DNA of 64,000 nt from Mesocentrotus franciscanus (taxonomy: Eukaryota; Echinodermata; Echinoidea; Camarodonta; Strongylocentrotidae), in NCBI GenBank assembly GCA_037976565.1, contig CP137674.1:7545789-7609788 (forward strand). Direction: 5' to 3'. The notes beneath the pieces are model-generated. The model saw only the letters and a list, made by a program, of their open reading frames with translations, did not search any database and was not told the DNA's origin. Positions 11,311 through 22,978 of this stretch are shown piece by piece (the first letter of the stretch is position 1; every line of letters begins with the position of its first letter). A program made the translations under genes and the position numbers.

Positions 11311-11507
11311 TTAATGTTATCTCGATGTTATTGTTATGTGTTTTTTCCAATGTCACAACGCCTGGAACATATACGGTCACAGGCGGTCATGGTAGATGGT
11401 ATCATACCTACATAGTGGAAATTCACTATTTAGTGAAAGAGCTGAAGAAATATCACACTCACACACACACACGCACACATATACTTATATCAACATGCAA
11501 GCAAAGG

Positions 11508-11747
11508 TATAGAGTGGTGAAGTGTGACGTCATCAAAAATCTATTTGTTATGAGCCAGAGCAATATAACACTGAGTTCCCATAGCAATCTTTTTATTCAG
11601 ATGGTCATATCTCAGCCAATACATAATCTATTCAATTGGTTTTCGACATTTGGACATTATTTTTGATGCTGTTTCGGAAAATGAAGAAAAAATTGAGAAA
11701 TTCCAAAAATAGATTTTTATGACGTCACAGCTTCGGTACTCTATGTT
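11508..11747. mobile_element. ~240-bp MITE with ~40-bp inverted ends
   Basis: TATAGAGTGGTGAAG with TGACGTCATCAAAAATCTA (11508-11546) is inverted at 11705-11747 with a few changes. The outer bases leave a possible TA duplication, as in Tc1/mariner-type MITEs, but this is not decisive. No coding capacity. Confidence 0.6.
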
Positions 11748-11884
11748 GTGCAGTGTTAAGAGAAAAAAATGTATTCAACCGAGTAACAATGCTATCAAAC
11801 CTATTGTGTGAGAAGTTTACCAGATGAGGAAATTTGACCCAGTTTGCTTTCTAGAGCACCATTCACTGCATGAGCTACCTCACG

Positions 11885-12110
11885 CAGATGATGACGACTC
11901 TGTCGGGACAACTTACCCCTGGAACACTGGCGTACTGGTCGGGGCTTGGGGCGCTTGCCCCCAATAAAATTAAACCATGACTAATTTTCAATTCCATACA
12001 AGTAATTTATAAATGTTCGTGATATCACATGATTTTCAAAAAAAAAACGGTAACAAATAGGAAAATAACGTAAGTTTAACCTTTAAAAAAAAAAATGCAT
12101 GTCTTCCCTG

Positions 12111-12147
<37 letters not shown>

Positions 12148-12556
12148 CGCTCCCTCCCAATAAAAATAGCTGGATAAAAAAAAAAAAAAAAAAAATGTGT
12201 TCTTAACCCCGCTTATTAACCGACCGGCTGAATCGGCGCTAATTTTTGCCTCAAAAACTGGACCAAAAAATAAAAAATCTGTGTTCTGACCCCCAAATTG
12301 TTTTGCTCATTACGCCACTGCCCTTGAATATCAACTCTGGAAACTACCCCTCTGGGCTACTACCCTTAGGACAACTGCCCCTTAAACATGACCCCATTAC
12401 CATTGATGAAAATAACTATACGTGATCAAAAAGTTTTCCGGGAAGAGAGAATGGTCATACGAGGTAGTCCAGATAGGGGTTACTTTTCCAGGCTGAATTG
12501 TCCGGGGGTTATTGACCGGGGGATAATAGTCCAGGGGATGGTCCTCCTAGAATCAA
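11885..12556. repeat. Second C-arm/G-arm foldback, split by an hAT-like insertion
   Basis: The left arm has GGGACAACTTACCCC (before 11925) and continues after 12320 with CTACTACCC and GGACAACTGCCCC. The right arm (about 12450-12556) has AGGGGTTAC, GTCCGGGGGTTATTG and AGTCCAGGGGATGGTCC. It belongs to the same family as 1258-1482. The 396-bp element at 11925-12320 lies inside the left arm. Confidence 0.65.
11925..12320. mobile_element. 396-bp hAT-like non-autonomous element
   Basis: The ends CACTGGCGTA and TACGCCACTG form an inverted pair with one mismatch. Flanking 8-mers CCCTGGAA (left) and CCCTTGAA (right) match at 7 of 8 positions, fitting an hAT-type 8-bp duplication. Inside there is a TA microsatellite (12118-12144), poly-A stretches and no open frame. 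Confidence 0.6.
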
Positions 12557-12839
12557 ATAAAACATCAGATTAAATTAGACAAGTTGCACACGAGTATACA
12601 AAAAATAAATTATTGGTAATTTTGGAAGTTACTTCGACGTTTTAAGTCCCGGTACTACACTCTCCAAACTCTCTTAACAGGTACACCTGCTAAACGCGGT
12701 ATAAGAAGGATGCTAGACATGTAAAGCTCTTCCAACAACGACAACGACGACGAAGACGCCATCGAAGACGATTGCGAACTCAAGACCGAAGATGCTATAG
12801 AAGATTCTATATTTTCTAAATTACTTTCAACTGGTTTCT

Positions 12840-13193
12840 ATTTTAACTAAAATTCCCATGGTTCCCATTTTTAGATTAATTTCTATTGTCATTTTAAATT
12901 TGCAATTTTTGCACACCTCTTTTCTGTCATTGTATTTTACCTAGATCTGTTTTTGTATATGATTCTTATGTGTTTTTTTAGATATGTAAATCCAGTAGCA
13001 ATTCAACCGTAAAGGTTGCGAGTATTGACTAATATAAATATTGAATCTTGAAACTTCGAAAAAGCATGAAGCTTTCTCATCACCATCGATATATGTGTGT
13101 CAAAAATGGTAAATTTATAAGGGAAACATTTTATAGATGTTAAGTAAATTACCAGTGCTCTGTATGCTGTTAATGCATTTCTCATCCAAGTAC
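12840..13193 (+). repeat. Dispersed repeat family, copy 2
   Basis: A diverged parallel copy of 9774-10154 in the same orientation, with CGTAAAGGTTGCGAGTATTG, AAGCATGAAGCTTTCTCATC and AAATTACCAGTGCTCTGTAT. The region before it (12560-12840) shows only a short GAC-rich stretch near 12735-12790. Confidence 0.65.
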
Positions 13194-14238
13194 ACATCAT
13201 CTAACCATCCCCCACCACCCCCTCTACCTCTCTGTCGTTTGCATTTTGCTATTTGTCCTGTATCACTGTACTAAATTGCTATATGCAGTAACAGGTTTAT
13301 ACCGGCTTGCCCAAAACATTTTTTCGAATAAATATAAAGCATAAATATATATGATGAAATTATTTTTGCTCAATACATGTCTCACTTTACATTTTGAAAA
13401 TGAAAATTTTGTAATCATAGATAAATATTATACAACCAAATTGTTCTATTGAAGGTCGAAGGTATTGTTTATAAATGAAATGTTTAATAGCAGATAGTCA
13501 GAATTTTACTCTACAATGTTTGATATTATCGGGTTAAAGTAAGGTCCTACATTCCACAGACGTATCAAATCGTTCGTGATATATGGATCCAGTTATGAAC
13601 GTGCAATAGTTATATTTAAGAAAATAAACAATTTAAATAAATACAGTTAACGACTTAATAAATTTAATTATATCCTTACCAAATTTAGTAATTTGTTAAG
13701 TATGTGAAAAAGTGAGTTGTCCCGATTTATTTTCCTTGAGAATGTGACATACTAAAGCTTACATCTAAAATTAGTCAACAATAAAGGCCCTAATTCAACC
13801 AGCCCATCTTTCATTCTTAAGTTACGAAGAACGCAAGAACATCAATTTACAAGGGTTACGGATAGTTCAGATGTTAACTGTACAACTTGACATAGCTGTA
13901 AAAGGATGAAGAGGGGTATTCGTTTATTTGTGACACTACAGTGCGTATAAAAAAAGTATATCCAACTTTGGTAGCTCTTAATTAAGAAGTCATAACGAAT
14001 ATGACTTTCAAATTGTTTTCATGATAAAGAATAACCTATTTTCTGTCCAATGATACCCTATTCACAATATTTCGGCCACGGGTGAATGAGCACCAGTCTC
14101 TTTAATAAATGTTGTCGAAATCGCCTTGTTCCAAGTTTGGGCTTAAGGAACCAATGTGGGTCAGGCCATATGCATGTGCTTCTTTGGTTTAAAATCATTT
14201 TAAAAGTTAAATTATGCCTCGTGCTTCAGTGCTTTATT
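13194..14238. other. AT-rich DNA without recognisable gene
   Basis: I see no splice-flanked exon, protein motif or repeat boundary here on either strand. Confidence 0.5.
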
Positions 14239-14246
14239 ATCTAAAA

Positions 14247-15047
14247 CAGGGGTGGCCAACCTTTCAAAGCTCGCGGGCCACAGCTAACGATTGGCATAAC
14301 TTCTCTCCCCACACACACACTCATGCAATACGTGTACACACCTGGAATTTTGCAAGCATATTGCTTGATTCACAACATTTGTATATTCAGGGGCGGATCT
14401 AGCTTTTTGCTAGGGTGGGGTTGACAATGACGATGCAGAGCATCGTCCACGAGCCGCGTAGCGGCGGGGCGATTTTTGTTGTTGCTATTTTGAACCCCAG
14501 TAAGTGATGTTTTCCTGGCATCTACAATGGAGACAATAAAAAGCAGTGCATGATAACGTCTTTTTAATTCAAGTAACAGTTTAATACAAAGTTATATCCA
14601 GAGGTATCATGTGTTTTGTTAAGTTACCAGATGAATTGAATATCTTCTCACAATATGCACATTACATTTTTCACTCGGCAGCCCAGGGGGCGTTTAAACC
14701 CTACCCCCGTAGATCCGCCACTGATATTTACAAACGTTACTGCGTGTGAAAATTTACAAACTGAAATTAACACGGCGAGTGATGTTAATGTCGTTACCTG
14801 ATGTAATGTAATGAGAGGGAATTTGAGGTGTTTTGTATCAACCACGTAACGATCGATCGAGTCAATATGTTGTGAATGATGAAAACAAATTATGGAAATA
14901 GAGATAGCTGTGTGTAAATGTTTTACCCTATTTCATCGCTGCTATGCGGGCCGCATTACATTTATGAGCTATTTTTCTAATTATTTTTGTCAATGCTCCG
15001 CGGGCCGCACCAGAAGAGCTCGCGGGCCGCAGGTTGGCCACTCATGA
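14247..15047. mobile_element. hAT-type non-autonomous element (~800 bp)
   Basis: The left end CAGGGGTGGCCAACC is mirrored at the right end by GGTTGGCCACTCATG. Both sides continue into CGCGGGCC-rich subterminal sequence (GCTCGCGGGCCAC left; AGCTCGCGGGCCGC right). Flanks ATCTAAAA and TTCTAAAA match at 7 of 8 positions. CAGGG-type ends and an 8-bp duplication fit the hAT superfamily. There is no transposase frame. A second element lies inside it. Confidence 0.75.
14388..14723. mobile_element. Nested 336-bp MITE
   Basis: CAGGGGCGGATCTAG at the left and TAGATCCGCCACTG at the right form terminal inverted repeats. ATATT abuts both ends and may be a target duplication. Inside is a GACGATGCAGAGCATCGTC hairpin near 14430. 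It is inserted in the hAT-type element, so it is younger than it. Confidence 0.6.
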
Positions 15048-15385
15048 TTCTAAAATGATACAATGTATCTAGGCTTTCATAGAACCTTGTTTTAATCCAC
15101 ATGATAAACTTTAATTATTTTAAACAGCCTACTAACTTCTTGTCTCATGATATCTAAGTTCCGCGAGCGCCACCTCTGCTCACAAAAGTAGTTCATGCTC
15201 GTATTCATTCGCGCGTGAAGTCGACGATAATCATAAAAATCTGTTGATGGAATTCATTTTAATGCTCAGAGTAGTGACAACATAGAAGTCGCGAAACGAT
15301 CCGGGAAGGTTTGGAGCACTACCGAGCAAACAAGGAGGAAACGAAAGGATAGTGTCGAATAAAGGAAGCGCAAAAAGAGAAGAAA

Positions 15386-15557
15386 ATGGCACAAAAACTA
15401 CTTGTTCTTCTCGGTGCTTGGATGGTTCAATTCTTCGAGATAGGGACGATCAAATCGTTTTCTGTTCTCGTCAACCACATCGTGAAAGACGTCAACACGA
15501 CAATAAGTCAACTTGGAATGTTCATTGGGATGTTTCATGGATGCATTCTCATATTTG
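15386..15557 (+). CDS. Monocarboxylate-transporter-like (SLC16/MFS), first coding exon
   Basis: 57 complete codons plus one base, ending at a canonical donor (TTTG|GTAAGA at 15557/15558). The ATG has a good start context (GAAAATGG). The peptide begins MAQKLLVLLGAW, has a first membrane span at about residues 5-24 that includes EIGTIKSFSVLV, a polar loop with VKDVNTTISQ, and a second span from about residue 41. The KSF-x-V pattern at the end of span 1 and the loop match the first exon of MCT-family transporters, which move monocarboxylates and related solutes across the plasma membrane with protons. The family's DG-x-W-x-W start motif is reduced to GAW. No later exon is visible. The intron starts at once and contains the satellite array. 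Either the gene continues beyond the window or this is an orphan exon. Confidence 0.65.
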
Positions 15558-15779
15558 GTAAGACATAATTTACTAGTCCTAAATTCTTTCGGCATTGATT
15601 ACAGTTGGTCTTGAGGAAAGGAGAATTGCAAGGAAAAATAATAATAATTCCCAATTTCTCGTTCCCTCCTTTTCCCCCTTTTTCGGCCCGCCTCAGTTAT
15701 GTAGTTGATGTTATTTGACATTTTTGTTCTGAAATCAAATAAACAAGAATCTGAGGACATCAAGTCCGTCACAAGTCAT
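15558..15779 (+). other. Start of the transporter intron, related to the satellite unit
   Basis: Right after the donor, TTTACTAGTCCTAAA and CGGCATTGATTACAGTTGGT are the same as a segment of the 1373-bp unit (for example 35205-35245). The satellite therefore contains a copy of this intron's 5' part, or the intron start is itself an old, diverged unit fragment. Confidence 0.7.
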
Positions 15780-17847
15780 CAGAAATCCTTACTATAAATT
15801 TATAATACAATTTCGCCTTGTTTGAGCCCCTGAATTCCATGTACATATTAAATGCAGATAAATTTAGAAGAAAATTAAAAATTTGTGTTGAAATTGACCC
15901 AATTGCATCTTAATGTACAAAAGAAATATCAATTATCACATAAAAAGGAACATTTTCGAAAAATGCAGACAGGAAACCAAGAATCAATTTTACTTGTCCT
16001 AAAATTATATCGGCATTGATTACATTTGGTCCGGAGGAAAGGAGAATTGTAAGGAAAAAAATATTAGTGAAAGTTTGAATGACTTCCGAAAGATATATAA
16101 GAAAAGTGTTTGAAAGCTTAAAGATCAGTTAAAATATTTCGAATTCCAGCCCTAATAGTCCATGGGATGACCATTTTTACTTTCCGTGATCCACGATTTC
16201 GCCGACACATCAGTTATTTACGAACAATGTGGTAATTCTCATGAACAAAAATCCGTCTTTATAATAATAACATCGTCGTTAGAAACTCTAGACTCATGTT
16301 CCGCACTCATGCACTTCTCTGCATTAGATGTACTGTATATGTAATACATGTATTGCGTACCTGAGTAGTAAAATGAATGACTGAGTGAATTCAGTATTAA
16401 ATGTAGTATCTCTTTGCAGGTATGCATAAGTATGTTCATTCTCTTACCAAGCGTGCTAAGTGCTGTAAACTCTGTACCACGTAAAAGCCCCTATCACACC
16501 AAACTAGTTCTCTCTACGTTCTGGAACCGTACTAGAAAATCATAAAAACGGGTTTTGGTCGGGGTAGAATGTGTAAATAATGTCTATAATACGATCCAAG
16601 TTCGTTCATAAACAGTTCTCATTACGTCCATCTCGTCTGTACTCCGTCCACAGTCAGTTGATATTAAGTTCAGATCGGGTAAATTTGCCATTTCCAAGCA
16701 GTTCAAGCCCTATCCGTCCGAAGTCATTTTAAACCCGTTTTTAACTAGTTATACCTCGTTCCCAATACGTCCAAACCCATTCTTACTAGTTCGCAACTTG
16801 TTCTAACTAGTTTTCTTTAACCAACCACCCCATTCAGAGACAGTTCAACTCGTCCTCATCCCGTTCTTAGTGCGTTCGAACGGTTTGAGCCCGTTTGGCA
16901 ACATTTTCCAAAACGTAGTGAGATCTAGTCTGGTGTGATGGGGGCTTAACTTCGCTTGAAATTTGCCATAATTATATATATTGTGTGTATGTGTAAGATT
17001 TCTTCAGCTCTTTCAGTAAATAGTGAATTTCCCACAATGTAGTGGTTGTAACTAACCATCCGGCACGACCTCATAAAAAAGCGTTTTTTGCTTATCCAAT
17101 GTTGTTTTGTTAAACAATGTCATTCAGCCGATGGATATGCTTCAGGCGTCGTGGCAATAATAACGTTTATTACTATAATGCAATTTCGCCTTGTTTGAGC
17201 CCCTGAATTCCATGTACATATTAAATGCAGATAAATTTAGAAGAAAATTAAAATTTGGTCTGAAATTGACCCAATTGCATTTTAATGTACTAGGGAAATA
17301 TCAATTATCACATAAAAAGGAACATTTTCGAAAAATGCAGACTGGAAACCAAGAATCAATTTTACTAGTCCTAAAATTCCATCGGCATTGATTACAGTTG
17401 GTCCGGAGGACAGGAGAATTGTAAGGAAAAAAATATTAGTGAAAGTTTGAATGACTTCCGAAAGATATATAAGAAAAGTGTTTGAAAGCTTAAAGATCAG
17501 TTAAAATATTTCGAATTCCAGCCCTAATAGTCCATGGGATGACCATTTTTACTTTCCGTGATCCACGATTTCGCCGACACATCAGTTATTTACGAACAAT
17601 GTGGTAATTCTCATGAACAAATATCCGTCTTTATAATAATAACATCGTCGTTAGAAACTCTAGACTCATGTTCCGCACTCATGCACTTCTCTGCATTAGA
17701 TGTACTGTATATGTAATACATGTATTGCGTACCTGAGTAGTAAAATGAATGACTGAGTGAATTCAGTATTAAATGTAGTATCTCTTTTGCAGGTATGCAT
17801 AAGTATGTTCATTCTCTTACCAAGCGTGCTAAGTGCTGTAAACTCTG
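15780..17847 (+). repeat. Satellite array, left part (~1373-bp unit)
   Basis: A partial unit (15780-16483) is followed by one full unit (16484-17847, 1364 bp) in the same orientation as the right part at 34315-40905. The array is cut at 17847 between CTCTG and the insertion. Sequence identity to the right-hand units is very high (mostly single-base changes and 1-bp length differences). Confidence 0.9.
16494..16948. mobile_element. Foldback/MITE module inside the satellite unit
   Basis: Ends AGCCCCTATCACACCAAACT and, inverted, AAGCCCCCATCACACCAGAC bound about 455 bp. The inverted similarity runs for ~40 bp. The interior is filled with short GTTC/GTCC/GTTT motifs about 10-11 bp apart. One copy sits in every unit of the array (also near 34330, 35703, 37076, 38449 and 39821), and one inverted copy is at 10380-10845. 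It was probably a transposon that inserted into the ancestral unit before amplification. No coding capacity. Confidence 0.75.
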
Positions 17848-17863
17848 CAGTCAGACCGCAGCG
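17848..17863 (+). repeat. Left terminal inverted repeat of the 16.5-kb element
   Basis: CAGTCAGACCGCAGCG, preceded by target duplication TCTG. Similarity to the right end stops after 16 bp. Confidence 0.85.
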
Positions 17864-18013
17864 TGCGCGATAATGAGGCTGTACTGCAATTTTTATTCAG
17901 ATTCTCGTGCGGTGAAAAGCTCGCTTACAACGCTCTCGTAAAACACGAGACCAACCACGGGATTTTGGTAGCATCATTTTGTCGTCCTCATACGGCTTAC
18001 AGTGCAATTCATC

Positions 18014-19277
18014 ATGGCGGAATCATAGGGTAAGTCAATCTCTGAAATTTTCGCTGTTCTTTGACACCAAATTTGCCCAAATTAATTAGATTTTTGCCTA
18101 CTTTTATCGCAAACAAAAAGAGCGTTTTTTAGTCCTCGGAAATTAACTACTCATTACATAGTGTCGTATTTTGCTTGTTCCTGACTGGTATTGATAATAT
18201 TATTTCGAATTGTTGCATCCTACGTCGACTTTGATAACCAGTCCATCGTTTGATGTTGAAAACATGTAGATGCAAGTAATATTTAAATAAGAAATATGCC
18301 CAAATTATTTGACTATATTTTGGAAATCTACCGGAAGTAGACGGAAAATGATTCGAAACCGCGGGAAATTGCTATGGCTACGGCTTTTCAGTCAGGAATG
18401 GCGGAGTGTCTTGTGTGTCGCTGTGCCATTGTGTGGCGCATACAGCACAAATTTATGTAGTCCCATGTGTATATATTTTTGTCAGCTTTTTAGTTTTTGT
18501 TGTCGCGAATCGACAGCAATGTAAATAAATCGACTGCTCATTAGTCATTGCTATTCATTATAAATCTAGATCAAATGATATGTTTTATAAGTATATTTCC
18601 AAGGGCTTAAGCATGGTTAGACAAGTATCAAGGCCAAGGGGTGTGATCGAATTGTAAAGAACTTGAATCCTGAGCTGAGCTGGATATTATTATTAAAATT
18701 ACAAATTAGCCTACAGGATAATTAATTATATTAATTTAGGGATTCTTAAACTTTGGTTCTGCCTTCTGGTCAACTCAAACTTTACAACCAGCCATAGAAA
18801 TAAGCAGCATTTCCCTTGTGCGAGTTGTATTATGATAATGAACAGAGCAGAATTAAAACAAAAGGCCAAAGTTAAACACTTACATTTTACAACTTGTGCA
18901 CATGTGGAAAAATGAAGGGAAAACTTCATGAATCTGACACTTGTAATTTATTTTCATTTAAAAGATAAATTTGAATGCAAGTCAGTTTTTGTCTACCATA
19001 AATGGCTTGCTACTTTGATCAGATCTTTTCAAATCCCCATACATTGAACTAAGCCATTTTATATTCCCTCTTCTTATCATTTGTTGTTGTTTTTCTGACA
19101 GACGCACTCAGCCATCGAAACTTGCGGAACATTGACAAAAAGTTTTCGAAAGACACAGACATCGCACATCAGTCTCCATTGCACAAGTTCCTGGATCAAC
19201 ATTTGCTGGACTCCATGCCTTTATTTGAAGACTCGACAGCATGCAGTTTTGCTTCACATAGGAACAAACAATCTTGA
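18014..19277 (+). pseudogene. Candidate two-exon gene near the left end of the element
   Basis: An ATG at 18014 in a good context (CATCATGGCGG) begins a very short exon that reaches a donor (G|GTAAGT at 18029/18030). An acceptor (TTTCTGACAG) precedes an exon at 19102. In the phase set by the ATG, exon 2 reads through 57 further codons, with phrases HRNLRNIDKKFSKDT and LHKFLDQHLLDSM, to a TGA at 19275-19277. However, the fifth codon of exon 1 is TAG (18026-18028). The gene is therefore either dead or my splice choice is wrong. No family recognised. A segment at 18170-18194 (TTGCTTGTTCCTGACTGGTA) recurs at 21192-21215. Confidence 0.3.
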
Positions 19278-19864
19278 ACGGGAGTTTGGGAGAAGGACGA
19301 GAAGGATTTTGTTCAGCTTATTCTTTCAGTAAAAGAAAATCCATTTCAAATGATTACATTTTTGTATCTCTGATACTTCCAAGGTGGTATTCCGGAGCTT
19401 CACACAAACAAAGCATTTATTATATTAATAGAAAACTGACTGAACCTTTATACAATTTAACAATTTTTACTCTAATAATACTTTTATTCTCAGCGACACA
19501 TTTTATGCGTGTGATGGTCTCAACATAAATGTCAAAGTCAGTTTATAAATAAAATATAGATATTAAAAATGGAAATTTTATTCCTAGTCCTATTTCATTT
19601 ATTATTAGTAGTAGTGTGAACAATAATTTTTAGTTTAACCGTTGTCTGTTTACTAGGTTATTCAGAAGAAACCAGAGCTGGTTTCTTCTGGGTTAGTAAG
19701 CATGAATGTTGATTAAGAAATGTAAATTACACAGACCTGTTAAATAATACCAAAAAAAAAAAGAATAACAATCTTTTAAAAGATATTTTGTCAGATTTGT
19801 ATTTCATCCAAAATAGTACCTACACAAGGTGATATAATGTAAATAGTCGAGCATTGACATATGT
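19278..19864. other. No feature recognised
   Basis: AT-rich sequence with a short GAAACCAGAGCTGGTTTC palindrome near 19670. No coding signal. Confidence 0.45.
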
Positions 19865-19869
19865 TGATA

Positions 19870-20292
19870 GGTTGGTGATGATGATGGTGATGGTGGTGAT
19901 GGCGATGGTGGAGATGATGGCAATGGTGATGTCAGTGGTGATGGCGATCATGGTGATGATAATGACGGTGATTATGATGTCGTGATGGCAATGGTGATGA
20001 TGTCAGTGGTGATGGCGATCGTGATGGCTATGGTGATGATAATGATGACGGTGATCATGATGACGGTGATTATGATGATGGCGATGATGATCGTGATGGC
20101 AATGCTGATGGTGGTGATGATGATGGCAATGGTGACGGTGATTATGATGGCAATGCTGTTGGTCGTGATCGTGATGGTGATCATGGCAATTAATAATGGT
20201 GATGATGTCGGTGGTGATGGCGATGATGGCTATGGTGATGATGATAATGATCGTGATGATGATGGCGATGATGATTGTGATAATGATGTTGA
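19870..20292. repeat. GATGGT-type minisatellite
   Basis: About 420 bp of degenerate GATGGT/GATGAT/GGCGAT repeats with longer internal periods (for example GTGATGTCAGTGGTGATGGC twice, near 19929 and 19996). Open frames on both strands across it are compositional artefacts. Confidence 0.9.
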
Positions 20293-20299
20293 AGATGAA

Positions 20300-21324
20300 A
20301 ATTAGAATTCTATAAGTTTTATTTGAGCCCTTCAGCCCACATACACACACTAAGATTTTTATCTGAGGGCCATAAACACATAAACAAAATCAGAAAATAA
20401 ATTATCAGATATATATATTCAGCGGGTCACTATAAAACAAAATAACAAACAGAAAAGAGCATAAGGGAAAGAATTTTGTAATATTTTATTTCCAGGAATA
20501 CACATGAATGAACTGGAGTTACACAAAAGAATTATCAAATAAAATATTACCATCATTGAATGCCTGGGAATTACCAAAAGAAATTCCTGTTTAAGGCTCT
20601 TCTCATTAGTCCATGGTTTACAAATATAAAAACACATTTCAGAACTTTTACAACCATAAAATTATTAGCAGGGATGGAAACAATCATATTTTCATTTTTC
20701 AATCACATTGCCCCCGAAAGTTTGTATTTACACAAATATACATTTGAGAAAGAATAATGTGTCTTCTTTGTTAAAATGATATCAAAACCTGACCGAAAAT
20801 AGCCTACATAGACACTTAAATCCTCCCTTCTGTCCCCTATTCAGTCTAGAGCTGGTATTCTATATTGTACTTGAGTGTACTTGTGTGCATATCCGAATCC
20901 AACTTGTACTTTCTGTACACTTCTATTATTATGTATCGCACGAGTATCATACACAATAGTAAGTATGTGGGGCAATACAAAGCCTCTACGTCCGGGGGTT
21001 ACGCACCTATTCTATCACACTATCCTCCGTGCGTGTTCACGTATAGCGCACGGACTGGTTGGACCGCACAGTACATCGATAATCGACGCAAAACTAGATA
21101 TAGCGTAGTATCCCCCGGTTGATCTTCACGCAAAACGCTCGCCGATCGGCCATGTCAATTTTCCGCCGAAGTCTAGTATGCATCAGCTACTACTTTGCTT
21201 GTTCCTGACTGGTATTGAGATAAACATCAATAGGAACTATGATATTATGTTAGGAAAATATCTACATTATGTGGTAAGCCAAAATTTAACGAGATGCACC
21301 CCCGATAAAAATGAGTTTTTAACA
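20300..21324. other. No gene recognised
   Basis: AT-rich to 20930, then a CpG-richer patch (20980-21170) that could be an old promoter or exon but gives no recognisable peptide in any frame. Confidence 0.4.
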
Positions 21325-21480
21325 CACTGCAAAAACCAGGGTGTTAAATTTCTAACACCAGTATGGTATTGAATTTTTTTGACACCATTGGTGTTATTTT
21401 TAACACCGGTCAGATTTAAGCATGCATTAATAATTACTGGGTGTTAAGTAACATGGTGTTGTTTTATGCTTGGTGTTGAA
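21325..21480 (+). repeat. CACTGCAAAAACC repeat with GTGTTA/TAACAC motifs
   Basis: Starts CACTGCAAAAACCAGGGTGT and contains about ten GGTGTTA or TAACACC blocks. It is related to, but shorter and more diverged than, the inverted pair at 21805-21981 and 33902-34077. The CACTG start resembles ends of CACTA-type transposons, but no matching second end or duplication is seen. Confidence 0.5.
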
Positions 21481-21804
21481 AGTATCATCACGTGATTTCG
21501 TTTAAGGCGGTTGATTGGTCGAATAAGTTTTCACAAAGTGTACGCGCGCTTAATGATTACTTTACACGTGTTCACAGAAAAATACATTTATCATGATTTG
21601 TTAAGCAAATTATGACAATGCACATCAATTTTGTGATTTGTATTTTCCTTTGGCAATTATTGACCAATAGATTATATGTCCGATCTTGTTACAATTATAT
21701 TAACGTTTTAGCAATAGATATATTGATTATATGATTACTAACCAAGAAACAACATGCATGTTTATTATATATATATGTGTACCAGCCTGTACCACATACA
21801 TGGA

Positions 21805-21981
21805 GAAAACTTGGAGAAAAAAAAAATATTTGAAGAGTCGGATATTCATGCACTGCAAAAACCAGAGTGTTAAATTTAACACCCTTGGTGTTAAATTTAA
21901 CACTTTCTTGGTATCTATATCGTGCAACTCCTCTGGTGTTACTTAACACCATTTTCTGGAATTAGATAATTTCAATTTCAC
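21805..21981 (+). repeat. Left copy of a 177-bp inverted repeat
   Basis: Contains CACTGCAAAAACCAGAGTGT at 21851 and GTGTTAAATTTAACACCC. It is matched almost base for base in inverted orientation at 33902-34077. The similarity also extends about 45 bp outside the CACTG, so the repeated unit is larger than a simple CACTG-to-CAGTG element. Confidence 0.85.
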
Positions 21982-22175
21982 TAGCTACACGAAGAATCAA
22001 AAGTATTTTGAATTGATGCAAAACTCATATCATTGCGAAGGGGAAGCCTTACTAATCAAATACAACAACTCCCCTTTTCAAAATATGTTTGGGGCCCGCA
22101 GTAATCAACTCTCAAAAATGTTAGTTTTGAGATCCAGATTTTCTGCCTTCACCGGTCCTTTGTAGAGCGTCAATA

Positions 22176-22317
22176 TTTGTGACGTCACATACGGGACACG
22201 GCTAGCCACGAAGCATCTGGCTGCAGACTGCTATATCCGCGCGCGCATATATAATACATTGTAGATACACGCGACTCGGCCTTTTGCAAAATTTCGAAGC
22301 ATAATCTTGAGGTCAAA
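22176..22317 (+). promoter_or_regulatory. Promoter region of the P2X7-tail-domain gene
   Basis: A CRE-type palindrome (TGTGACGTCACA at about 22177-22188) and a TATA-like box (CATATATAATA at about 22246) lie 140 and 70 bp before the ATG at 22318. Spacing fits a start site near 22275-22285 with a ~40-nt leader. This is inference from motifs only. Confidence 0.45.
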
Positions 22318-22597
22318 ATGTCGGCAGTAGAAGAGGAAATTGAGCTTTTAAATATGGACACTGACAGCAGTGAAGAAAGTGATTCCGTTGACAGTGATGA
22401 TGATGATGCTGGGGAGGTAGGAGAACTTGAAGGAGAAGAAGGAGAAGAGGAAGAACTCGGCGATGATAGTAGAGATCAAATGCATGCCGCGAGCCTACCA
22501 GCACGAACCAGAGCCGCTGCAGCCGGTGGCCGTGGGAGAGCAAGGGCTAGCGATACCTGCTCCAGGTGACGGTGTTGGCTAGCTTTCGGGAAAACAG

Positions 22598-22978
22598 TGT
22601 AGTGACGCAGCCCGGGCCGTAATGGCTCTCCCGCACCATGTGCGTCAAGGCAAGCGACGCCTCCCGCGGCACTCGCCGGAGGTGTCTTGTTGGGCTAAAA
22701 TTATGTAATAATCAGATTTGAATTGAACTGGACGAAGAGCACACCTGCCTAATCCAGTTCCCAGAGAATCCTCTTAGTCTTACATCGTATGTGCGACATA
22801 GCTTCCAGCACCAAACGGAGCTCCGTCGACGTAGTTTCTACCACCGCCAGAGCACCACGACGATAGTTTCTGGTAGGATTAACCCTTTATTATAGTATTC
22901 CCCCTTAATTATTAGTAGTCCAGTAATTTTAGTAGTAATTAAGCGTAACAGATATTTCTTGTACCGCTCGTCACTACA
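22598..22978 (+). repeat. 5' LTR (381 bp)
   Basis: TGTAGTGACG to CGTCACTACA. Followed, after one A, by TGGCGTAATCG, a possible tRNA primer-binding site since it begins TGG; the matching tRNA was not identified. Confidence 0.9.

Noticed and set aside
19982..20350. Met/Val-, His- and Ile-rich open frames of 70-115 codons
   Set aside because: They are translations of a GATGGT minisatellite on both strands.
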